Assembly: GCA_023387555.1 (NCBI GenBank)
Contig: JAEWHY010000270.1
Span: forward strand, 1-10,770
Source: Pseudomonadota bacterium
GTDB lineage: Bacteria > Pseudomonadota > Alphaproteobacteria > Rhizobiales > Xanthobacteraceae
DNA length: 10,770 bases
Reading direction: 5' to 3'
Made by a program: the position numbers and the translations under genes. Shown here piece after piece: positions 1 to 7,400 of this stretch (position 1 is the stretch's first letter; each line of letters begins with the position of its first letter). Below the pieces are notes generated by a model. The model worked only from the letters and a program-made list of their open reading frames with translations. It was not told the origin of the DNA and did no database searches.

Positions 1-1653
1 ATAACCTGGCTGGTCGGGCTGTTCCTCTTTCTGCCGGCTCATTTCGAGGACCTGTCGAAAAGCACGGTCGCAACGGCATTGTTTTCCTCGAACATCTATT
101 TCTGGCGCAGTTCGGGATACTTCGACACGTCGGCGTTAGTGCGACCTCTCCTCCATACGTGGTCGCTTGCCGTTGAAGAGCAATATTATATCTTCATGCC
201 GTTGGCGATCTTCGTCGTTGCCCGCTTCGGACAACGGAAGTGGCTTTGGTTCTTCATCCCTGTCACGCTTGCCTCGTTTGGACTGAGCGTCGCCGCAACG
301 GCCGTCGCGCCGACCGCCAATTTCTTCCTGCTGCCGACGCGCGCTTGGGAGCTTCTGCTCGGCGCATTGCTGGTGCTGGCCCCGCTCGGATGGCGCATAC
401 CGAGGCTTGCAGCGAATGCGCTCGGTCTGGCTGGTCTTTGCCTGATTGCTTACGCCGTGCTGACCTTTACCGAAGAGACGCCATTTCCCGGCTATACCGC
501 GCTATTGCCGTGCGTCGGCGCAGCGCTTCTGATCTATGCCGGCGGCGCGCAGCCGCGCATCCTTGCGGCGCGTTTTCTGTCGGTTGCGCCACTGGTGTCG
601 ATCGGACTGATCTCCTATTCGATGTATCTGTATCACTGGCCGCTGATCGTGTTCTCCCGCTACGTTCTTCTGAGGGAGTTCACGCTGGCGGAAAGCGGCG
701 CTCTCGTTACGGCAAGCGCGGCGCTCGGATATCTGTCTTACCGGTTTGTGGAGCAGCCATTCCGATACCCGCGGCAGCGTAGGCGCGCCGGCCCGGTTTT
801 CGCAGCCGCTCTGGCAGCGGTGGTGCTGGTTGGGGCGCTTGGAGCCGTTGGCGCCGTCTCCGGAGGATTTCCAAGCCGCTTCCCGGATTTCGTGAAGCGC
901 GAAATTGCCGGGTATCACGAATGGAAACCGAAAACCTGTTTCCTGCTCTCGGGCCAGAGTTCGAAAGAGTGGCGCTCGGATTCCTGCATGCGGACGACCG
1001 GGCACAGCCGCAATGTTCTTCTCTGGGGTGACAGCTTTGCCGCGCATTACGTGCCTGGATTCATTCGTCACGGTCATGCGCTGCCCGGCAATGTCATTCA
1101 GTACACGGCCGCGGGCTGCGTGCCGATCTTCTCGTTCTTTTCGTATTCGCTGCCACTATGCCAGGAATTTAATCTGAATGTGCTGGACGTTATCAAGCAG
1201 CAGAAGATTGAAACCGTCATCATGTCCGGACGATGGAGTTCCTTGCGCGGGCGTGGCGTCGACGGTCTGCGGCCGACCATCGAAACGCTCAAGAAATTCG
1301 GAGTCGATGTGTATGTCATCGGTCAATCGCCGGTCTTCACGATCGATGTCCATACGCTCGCCTACCGGGACGGAAACGGGAAGGAGCAGGCGGATCTGCA
1401 CCGGAACCTGGCGATCGATCCTCAAATCAATGAGCAATTGAGGGATGTCATCGCGGACGCTGCGGTGTTTATCGATCCCTTGCCGCGTCTGTGCGCAGGA
1501 ACATTATGTCCGTACATGCAAGGCGGACGTTTCCTGTATGAGGGGTACGGACATTTCTCGACCGACGGCGCGGACCGCGCGGTCGAGCGCTATGTTTCCT
1601 TCGGAGCCTTTGCGAAAGGAAAAAGCCCGGACCTTCGCGCGTCAGGCGAGTGA
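1..1653 (+). CDS. Acyltransferase 3 (OafA/YrhL type) with C-terminal SGNH domain, 5' partial
   Basis: Membrane acyltransferase of the OafA/YrhL family, whose members pass acyl (usually acetyl) groups across the inner membrane to sugars of LPS O-antigen, exopolysaccharide or similar glycans. The reading frame is open from base 1, so the start and the first membrane helices, including the usual catalytic His, lie outside the window. The conserved HTWSLAVEEQ block is at 154-183, followed by about seven or eight hydrophobic segments. The family SYSMYLYHWP motif is at 613-642 and the SYRFVEQPFR end of the membrane domain is near 736-768. A last hydrophobic segment near 796-860 leads to a periplasmic SGNH domain with GDSFAAH at 1027-1047 (nucleophile Ser at 1033). 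The terminal block reads LYEGYGHFS, so the usual Asp three residues before the catalytic His (1552) is Gly. The gene converges on the DUF2336 gene with a 61-nt gap. The substrate cannot be told from sequence. Confidence 0.92.
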   Translation: MTWLVGLFLFLPAHFEDLSKSTVATALFSSNIYFWRSSGYFDTSALVRPLLHTWSLAVEEQYYIFMPLAIFVVARFGQRKWLWFFIPVTLASFGLSVAATAVAPTANFFLLPTRAWELLLGALLVLAPLGWRIPRLAANALGLAGLCLIAYAVLTFTEETPFPGYTALLPCVGAALLIYAGGAQPRILAARFLSVAPLVSIGLISYSMYLYHWPLIVFSRYVLLREFTLAESGALVTASAALGYLSYRFVEQPFRYPRQRRRAGPVFAAALAAVVLVGALGAVGAVSGGFPSRFPDFVKREIAGYHEWKPKTCFLLSGQSSKEWRSDSCMRTTGHSRNVLLWGDSFAAHYVPGFIRHGHALPGNVIQYTAAGCVPIFSFFSYSLPLCQEFNLNVLDVIKQQKIETVIMSGRWSSLRGRGVDGLRPTIETLKKFGVDVYVIGQSPVFTIDVHTLAYRDGNGKEQADLHRNLAIDPQINEQLRDVIADAAVFIDPLPRLCAGTLCPYMQGGRFLYEGYGHFSTDGADRAVERYVSFGAFAKGKSPDLRASGE

Positions 1654-1714
1654 TCGGGATGCTCTCGAACATGGAAGTGCTCCAGGCTTGAGCTCGCAGC
1701 CTCTGACTGCGTGG

Positions 1715-2830
1715 TCATTCCGTGTCGATGGATGGCCGGCCCGCGGCATCGGCGCCATCGGCCAAATTCAGGCTTCGTGTCTTCCAATAGTCCAGTGCAG
1801 CCCGCGCCACGGTTTCCGGTATCTTGGCGAAGGAATCGCGCGAGCGCGCCAGTTCGGAACTGGACATGGCGTGATGCCCGAAGCGGTTCGAGAGCAGGGC
1901 CTTCGTGGTGCTCCAATCCAGGGCCGCGGCCTTGCAGACAACGAGAAGGCTGTCCGGCTGCACATTTTTCATGAGCCGTTCGACCACATTGATCGGGCAA
2001 TCAGACATGAGTGCCAGGGCCGCTGTCATCTCTTCGTATTGCCGTTCGCGTGCAAAGCGTTCGAGCGCAGCTTGTGAAAGCTGGCCCGCATCCTTCATGG
2101 CTTGGACCTTGTGCCGGGCGGTTGAAAAGTCACGGGGAGACATGGCTTCCCAGCTGACTTCATGAGCGATCCCGACAACGGTTTCCTCGATCTGGCTGCG
2201 AGCGTCCGGCGAGGCGGCAGCAGCCAGGCGGCCATGGACCATGTGCGCGGCGCGTGCCAGCAATTCGCGCTGCAAATGAAGCGGCAGGTCCAGCCGCTCC
2301 CGAAGCGCATCCGCTAGAATGTCTTCATTGAGCAGGGCTTTCAGTGTCGCTTCCGAGAATTTGGCGTTGGTGTTTCTCGCCAGTTGCTGTTTGACCTCGA
2401 TGTTTCCCCGTTCCACCAGAATGTCGCCGACCGGTGCTGAAAGCTGCGACCGCGCCGCGATGGCCAAGAGGTGAGCGTTACCCTTCGACATCGCGATATC
2501 GATGAGGTCGGCCTCCGAAAGACGCTGCGACTGTGCCAACACCGGGCCGGCGACCGCGATATTGTCGTCGAACGCCAGCCGCCGGATCACCTGCGCGGGA
2601 GCGTTGTGGATCGGGGCAAGGACAGCGCCCAGCCTGATCAATGCCTTGAGTTCGATCCGCTCGACGAGATGCATCAGCACATCGTCGAAAACCGCGATCT
2701 GCTCTTCGTTCAGGGTGTCGCTGCTTGCGATGAACAGGTCGGTGACGCGTTGCAGGATGGCGCTTCGTCTGCCTGGATCCCGGCTGTCGAGTGCCTCAAG
2801 TTCATCGATCAGCGGCGCTGCCAGGCCCAT
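1715..2830 (-). CDS. DUF2336 family protein, divergent copy 1 (371 aa)
   Basis: Protein of the DUF2336 family (function unknown), recognised from blocks such as LTxEQ/LNEEQIAVFDDVLMHL near residues 40-56, NAPAQVIRRLA near 76-86, and AVAGPVLAQSQRLSEADLI near 92-110. The chain has no signal peptide or membrane segment and looks all-helical. The repeated pattern of valine/leucine helices separated by short turns resembles HEAT-like repeats, which usually serve protein binding. The start is well fixed: an in-frame TGA lies only two codons upstream (complement 2837-2839), although the Shine-Dalgarno sequence is weak. The C-terminal 20 or so residues are hydrophilic and probably disordered. It is divergent from, and clearly paralogous to, the gene at 2985: N-termini align from start to about residue 130, and both carry a C-terminal FAR..(E/Y)...MT.AL..M pattern. 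No catalytic motif is visible, so I assign no function. Confidence 0.88.
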   Translation of the reverse strand: MGLAAPLIDELEALDSRDPGRRSAILQRVTDLFIASSDTLNEEQIAVFDDVLMHLVERIELKALIRLGAVLAPIHNAPAQVIRRLAFDDNIAVAGPVLAQSQRLSEADLIDIAMSKGNAHLLAIAARSQLSAPVGDILVERGNIEVKQQLARNTNAKFSEATLKALLNEDILADALRERLDLPLHLQRELLARAAHMVHGRLAAAASPDARSQIEETVVGIAHEVSWEAMSPRDFSTARHKVQAMKDAGQLSQAALERFARERQYEEMTAALALMSDCPINVVERLMKNVQPDSLLVVCKAAALDWSTTKALLSNRFGHHAMSSSELARSRDSFAKIPETVARAALDYWKTRSLNLADGADAAGRPSIDTE

Positions 2831-2984
2831 TTTCCATCACCGGTCGGCACCCCACCCGTCTGCATTCTGCAATCGTGGAATGTACAAAGCCTTAAGGACT
2901 CGCGGGTAGATTGCGGGGAGCCAGAACGGCAGAACCGCAGATCGTCGCAGGACGCCGTTCCAGTGGAAGTGGGACAGAGGTCAA
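2831..2984. promoter_or_regulatory. Shared control region between divergent DUF2336 genes
   Basis: This 154-nt gap must hold promoters for both outward genes. I see no convincing sigma-70 hexamer pair and no GGAAC-N16-17-CGTT (EcfG) match. Repeated sequence is present: AGAACGGC at 2923-2930 is followed directly by AGAACCGC at 2931-2938 (one mismatch), and GCCGTTC at 2954-2960 is the exact inverse of GAACGGC at 2924-2930, about 30 bp centre to centre. A second weak inverted repeat, CATTC at 2863-2867 and GAATG at 2878-2882, lies nearer the left gene. AGAGGT at 2976-2981 is the probable ribosome-binding site of the right gene. That the region is regulatory follows from its position; operator function of the repeats is inference. 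Confidence 0.45.
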
Positions 2985-4073
2985 ATGACCGCGGCGCGGC
3001 GCTCCTTGATCAGTGAACTGGACGATGCCGTCAGGAACGGCTCGAAGAGCGACCGCGTCGACACGCTTCGTCGTATTACCGATCTGTTCCTGGCCGCGAG
3101 TGCCCGGCTTTCGGAGGAGCAGATCAGCGTCTTCGATGACGTCATCGGCCATCTGATGAAGCGCGTCGAGAACCGCAATCTGGCCGAACTCAGCGAGCGG
3201 CTGGCTCCGATCGACAACGCGCCGAACAATGTCATCCAGGCGCTTGCCCGCAATGAGGCGATCGCCATCGCCGCGCCGGTCCTGACATTCTCGGCGCGAT
3301 TGAGCAGCGCCGACCTGATCGAGATTTCGAAGTTCCAGGGCCAGGGTCATCTGAAGGCCATCGCCTTTCGCTCCGATCTCAAACCGGATGTCACCGACGC
3401 CCTTCTGGATCGCGGAAATCGCGACGTTCGCCGGAGCCTTGCGGCCAACCTGACGGCGCGCTTTTCGGACGAGGGCATGTGCCTGTTGATACGTTGTGCG
3501 CAGAGTGACGATACGCTGCCCACGAAGCTTGGATTGCGCCAGGACGTTCCGTTGCATCTCCTCAGCAGCCTGCTCGAGAACGCGTCGGAGTCGGTTCGGC
3601 GGGACATCCTGGCGCTGGCCTCATCGTCTCATCGCGAGGAGGTGCTGAACTTGCTGGAGGCGATGGGCTGCAAGCCGAAGGTCGGCGACGGTGACGACGA
3701 CCAGGCGCGAACCGATGTGTTGAGAATGTTCGAGGCCGGCGAGCTCGACGAAATTTCGCTGCTCCAGTTCGCGCGCGCTCATGAATACGTCCGGATGACC
3801 ATGGCGCTTTCGGTCATGTGTACCGTTGCGTATGGCGATATGGAGCAAATCTGCCGCGGCATGAGAGCGGAAGATTTGCTGATCCCCTGCCGGGCTGGCG
3901 GCGTTTCCTGGAATACGTATCGGGCGATTGTCGCGGCAACGCCATCGGGCGCTGCCCTTGCCGAGCAGCGGATCGCCGACCTGAAAAAGGATTACGTGCG
4001 ATTGGCTCCCTCGACTGCGCAGCGCATCCTGAGCATCCGGTGCCGGCAGATGGCCGCGGCGCAACACGGCTGA
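2985..4073 (+). CDS. DUF2336 family protein, divergent copy 2 (362 aa)
   Basis: Second DUF2336 protein, function unknown. Copy 1 and this protein match block for block: RITDLFLAASARLSEEQISVF here against RVTDLFIASSDTLNEEQIAVF there, then APIDNAPNNVIQALARNEAIAI, then APVLTFSARLSSADLI, and near the end ARAHEYVRMTMALSVM followed by a D-LL--C-A---W-T segment. The protein looks soluble, cytoplasmic and mostly helical, with repeated amphipathic helices like HEAT repeats. The ATG at 2985 sits four bases after an AGAGG ribosome-binding site and aligns with the N-terminus of copy 1, which supports this start. Nothing downstream is closely coupled, since smc begins 404 nt later. The pair probably arose by an inverted duplication followed by considerable divergence. 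Whether the two proteins dimerise with each other is an open inference. Confidence 0.88.
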   Translation: MTAARRSLISELDDAVRNGSKSDRVDTLRRITDLFLAASARLSEEQISVFDDVIGHLMKRVENRNLAELSERLAPIDNAPNNVIQALARNEAIAIAAPVLTFSARLSSADLIEISKFQGQGHLKAIAFRSDLKPDVTDALLDRGNRDVRRSLAANLTARFSDEGMCLLIRCAQSDDTLPTKLGLRQDVPLHLLSSLLENASESVRRDILALASSSHREEVLNLLEAMGCKPKVGDGDDDQARTDVLRMFEAGELDEISLLQFARAHEYVRMTMALSVMCTVAYGDMEQICRGMRAEDLLIPCRAGGVSWNTYRAIVAATPSGAALAEQRIADLKKDYVRLAPSTAQRILSIRCRQMAAAQHG

Positions 4074-4112
4074 CGCCCGCGAGTGCGTTGTTCCGCCTGA
4101 AAATATGGCCTT

Positions 4113-4159
4113 GGTTCCGCGCTGCCCATCAGTGCGCACGGACCGATCCGTCGGGAACC
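4113..4159 (+). other. Possible three-way-junction RNA fold
   Basis: GGTTCC at 4113-4118 is complementary to GGAACC at 4154-4159 and encloses two small hairpins. The first is GCGCTG, loop CCCAT, CAGTGC at 4119-4135 (six pairs, one G-U). The second is ACGGA, loop CCGA, TCCGT at 4138-4151 (five pairs). Only two-base linkers separate them, so the whole folds on paper as a compact three-way junction. An alternative stem, CCGCCG 4158-4163 with CGGCGG 4180-4185, competes with it. It could be the 3' end of the DUF2336 transcript, a leader element, or chance in GC-rich DNA. Confidence 0.25.
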
Positions 4160-4200
4160 GCCGCAGGGCGCGATGTGTACGGCGGGCTGGCGATGGCTTT

Positions 4201-4222
4201 GAGGCCGCAAAACAGCGGTTTC
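4201..4222 (+). terminator. Hairpin downstream of DUF2336 copy 2, weak terminator candidate
   Basis: GAGGCCGC at 4201-4208, loop AAAACA, and GCGGTTTC at 4215-4222 pair over eight positions, two of them G-U. It lies about 130 nt after the DUF2336 stop. No uridine tract follows directly, so factor-independent termination is doubtful. Confidence 0.22.
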
Positions 4223-4437
4223 CAGGGCTCATTTGCATGCAGGTCGCGTGCTGGAGGCTCGAGCCAAACCCTTGAATCCGCTGCCGCAAGTCCCAATTTT
4301 GCCTATCAACACTGATTTTTTCGCCATTCCAGCGCTTGGGGGAAACCGTGGTTTTCAGCTTGCCCTTGAGACATGGGGTGACCATTCTCCCGGCCACGTC
4401 AGGGCCATTTTTATGGATTCGTCCTGAGCGACGACGG

Positions 4438-4454
4438 GGCGCCGATTCGGCGCC
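4438..4454. promoter_or_regulatory. Perfect hairpin with GANTC in its centre, just before smc
   Basis: GGCGCCG at 4438-4444 and CGGCGCC at 4448-4454 form a perfect 7-bp inverted repeat around ATT. The centre therefore reads GATTC, a GANTC site. It ends 23 nt before the smc ATG and just before the purine-rich stretch AGGAAAGAAGAAAA (4459-4472) that must serve as the ribosome-binding region. It could act as an RNA hairpin near the start, as a protein site in DNA, or be a remnant terminator. The repeat itself is certain; its role is not. Confidence 0.4.
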
Positions 4455-4477
4455 GGCTAGGAAAGAAGAAAACCAGC

Positions 4478-7400
4478 ATGAAGCTGACGCGACTGCGGCT
4501 GATCGGCTTTAAGTCCTTCGTCGAGCCTACCGACTTTCTGATTGAACCCGGCCTCACTGGCGTGGTCGGGCCGAATGGCTGCGGCAAGTCGAACCTCGTC
4601 GAGGCGCTGCGCTGGGTCATGGGCGAGAATTCCTACAAGTCCATGCGCGCGACCGACATGGACCAGGTGATTTTCGCCGGTTCCGGCAATCGTCCGGCGC
4701 GCAATCATGCCGAAGTGTCGATGGCGATCGACAATTCCGCCCGGACCGCGCCGGTGGCCTATGCCGATGTGGACATGCTCGAGGTGGCGCGGCGGATCGA
4801 GCGCGAGCAGGGGTCGACCTATCGCATCAACGGGCGCGAGGTGCGCGCGCGCGACGTGCAGATCCTGTTCGCCGACGCCTCGACCGGCGCGCGTTCGCCG
4901 GCGCTGGTCCATCAGGGCCGGATCGGCGAAATCATCCAGGCCAAGCCCGAACAGCGCCGCCGGGTGCTGGAAGACGCCGCCGGTATTTCCGGTCTGCATG
5001 TGCGCCGCCATGAGGCCGAGTTGCGGCTGCGGGCCGCCGAGCAGAATCTGCAGCGGCTGGAGGATGTGATCGGGCAGCTCGCGTCGCAGATGGACGCGCT
5101 GAAGCGTCAGGCGCGGCAGGCGGTGCGGTACCGGAATGTGTCGGCGCAGGTGCGCAAGCAGGAAGCGACGCTGTTCCATCTGCGCTGGCTGAACGCCAAT
5201 ACCGAATTGCAGGCGGCCGAACAGGCGCGTGCGACCGGCATCCAGGAAGTCGCGGCGACCACCTTGGCCCAGACCCAGACCGCGAGGGCGCAGGAAGAGG
5301 CTTCGTCCGCCCTGCCGGCCTTGCGCGAGGCCGAGGCGCGCACCGGGGCTGCCCTGCAGCGGCTTCTGATCGCCCGCGAAACGCTGGACCGCGAGGAGGC
5401 CCGCGCCAAGGAGCGCATCGCCGAACTGACGCAGCGGGTTGTCCAGTTGAGCGACGATATCGCCCGCGAGCGCAAGCTCGCGATCGATTCCGGGAGCGCG
5501 CTGGAGCGGCTCACCAATGAGGCCGCGGGGCTGCGGCGCGATCTCGAGGCGGGCGAAAGCAAGCGCGCGAACGCCCACGAGCGCGTTGCCGAAGCCGACG
5601 CGCTGCTGGCCGAATCGGAGAAGAATTTCAGCGAGGCGACCGGTGCGCTGGCCGAACTCACGGCGCGCAGGAAGACGCTGGAGCGGGCGGCCAGCGAGCA
5701 GACCGACCGGCTGACGCGGCTCGAGCGCGACATTGCCGACGTGGTCGCCGAATTTGCCAAGATCGACGCCGCGAGCGAGGGCGGTCCGGATCTCGAAGCC
5801 CTGCTCATGGCGGTCGAGGCCGCGCAGGAGGCGGTGGCTGACGGCGAAGCCGCGGCGCTCCGCGCCGAGGCGGCGCATTCGGCGGCGCGCCAGGCGCTCG
5901 ATGTCGAGCGGAAGCCGCTGGCCGAGGCGGAGCGCCGTGCCGGGCGTCTGGAAACCGAAGCGCGCACCCTGCGCAAGGTGCTGCATGTCGATTCGGGCAG
6001 CCTGTGGCCGTCGGTGATCGACAATCTCAACGTGGCCAAGGGCTATGAGACCGCGCTCGGCGCTGCATTGGGCGACGATCTGGAGGCTCCGGCCGATCCG
6101 CGTGCGCCGATGCGCTGGGCCGGCGCTGTGGTCGATCCGACCGATCCGGTGCTGCCGGAGGGCGTCGAGCCGCTGACCAATCACGTGAATGCGCCGGCCG
6201 AACTCGACCGCCGCCTGCGCCAGATCGGTCTGATCGATCGGGCGGACGCGGAGCGCATCGTGCCGCTTCTCAAGCCCGGCCAGCGGCTGGTGTCGCGTGA
6301 AGGCGACCTGTGGCGCTGGGACGGTTTTGCGGTCGCCGCCAATGCGCCGACCGGCGCTGCGCGCCGCCTCGCCGAACGCAATCGCCTCGCCGAAATCGAG
6401 GCCGAACTGGAATCGGCCCGCGCGCACGCCGAAACCAAGCGCGAGATCGTGGCCAAGGCCGAAGCCGAGGTGCAGTCCGCGAGCGCGGCGGAGACCGAAG
6501 CGCGCAACCGAGGGCGCGAATTGCAGCGCGCCGCCAATGAAGCCCGTGAGCGGCACGCGCGCGCCGAGCGCGATCTGACCCAGACCACCACCCGCCGCGC
6601 GGCGCTGACCGAAGCCCGGACCCGGCTCGATGCGAACCGCGATGAGGCGGCTGCGGCGCTCGCCGAGGTCCAGCACGCCCTGTCCGAATTGCCGCCAAGT
6701 GCGGAACTCGAAGGCCGGCTGAATGAGATTCGCCACGAGATTTCCGCCCGCCGCGTCCAGGTCGCCGAAGTCCGTGCCGAGGCGCAGGCGCTGACGCGCG
6801 AAGCGGAGCAGGCCAAGAAGCGGCTCGAAGCCATCGCGGGCGAGCAGCAGTCCTGGATCGATACGCAGGAACGCACGGCAAGTCAGATCGCCGCGTTGGA
6901 GGCACGGCTTGAGGAAGCCTCCATCGAGCGCGAAGGGCTCGCCGACGCGCCGGAGGTGTTCGAGGAGAAGCGCATCGCGCTGCTCAGCGAGGTCCAGGAG
7001 CTCGAGGCTGCGAAGCGTGAGGCCAGCGACCGGCTGGCCGAGGGTGAGAGCGCCGCGTCGGCCGCCAACAGTGCGGCGCGCGCGGCTCTCGAGGCTGCCA
7101 GCGCTGCGCGTGAACAACTCGGGCGATCCGAGGAACGCAGCGAAGGCGCCAAGCGCCGGCTGTCCGACATCGAGCACGAAATCCGCGAGATGCTGGAAGT
7201 CGAGCCGCAGGCGGTTGCGGCCATGGCGGAGATCGCCGAAGGCGCGGTTCTGCCGGCTGTGGCCGAGGTCGAAGCCGACCTGGAGAAGCTGCGGCGCGAG
7301 CGCGAGCGGCTTGGCGCGGTCAACCTGCGCGCCGAAGAGGAACTGGGAGAAGTGGAAACCCAGCACACCTCGCTAGTCACCGAGCGCGACGATCTGGTCG

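Larger units (their letters stand above)
4074..4477. other. 404-nt non-coding gap upstream of smc
   Basis: No frame here gives a credible protein; the open frames are short and of mixed composition, without family motifs. The first half is GC-rich and rich in inverted repeats (listed separately). Bases from about 4270 to 4425 are more AT-rich, including a T6 run at 4316-4321, and are the likeliest place for the smc promoter. A TTGAAT at 4272-4277 with AATTTT 17 bp downstream (4295-4300) is a weak sigma-70-like candidate. An 8-bp palindrome TGCATGCA lies at 4234-4241. GANTC sites occur at 4274-4278, 4416-4420 and 4444-4448. Confidence 0.5.

Noticed and set aside
1684..1702. Inverted repeat AGGCT/AGCCT between the convergent acyltransferase and DUF2336 genes
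   Set aside because: Only five pairs around a nine-base loop and no T-tract on either strand; too weak to call a bidirectional terminator.
2951..2990. EcfG-type general stress promoter starting with GGAAC on the minus strand at 2957-2961
   Set aside because: No CGTT-like -10 element at the required 16-17 nt spacing.
3621..4397. A 258-codon minus-strand open frame spanning the end of DUF2336 copy 2 and the gap
   Set aside because: Mixed composition with many Arg, His and Ser, no family motif, no ribosome-binding site, and mostly antisense to a well-supported gene.
4233..4427. Small plus-strand frame of 64 codons in the gap before smc
   Set aside because: No Shine-Dalgarno, no recognisable motif, and it crosses the AT-richer probable promoter region.
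4841..4853. Alternating GTGCGCGCGCGCG run (possible Z-DNA)
   Set aside because: It lies inside smc, where it encodes the conserved VRARD stretch, and is short; ordinary for GC-rich Arg/Ala codons.
4457..7366. A 969-codon open frame on the minus strand opposite smc
   Set aside because: It is the mirror of GAG/GCC/CGC-rich coiled-coil codons in high-GC DNA. The translation is Arg/Leu/Gly-rich without domain motifs, while the plus strand encodes an unmistakable SMC.
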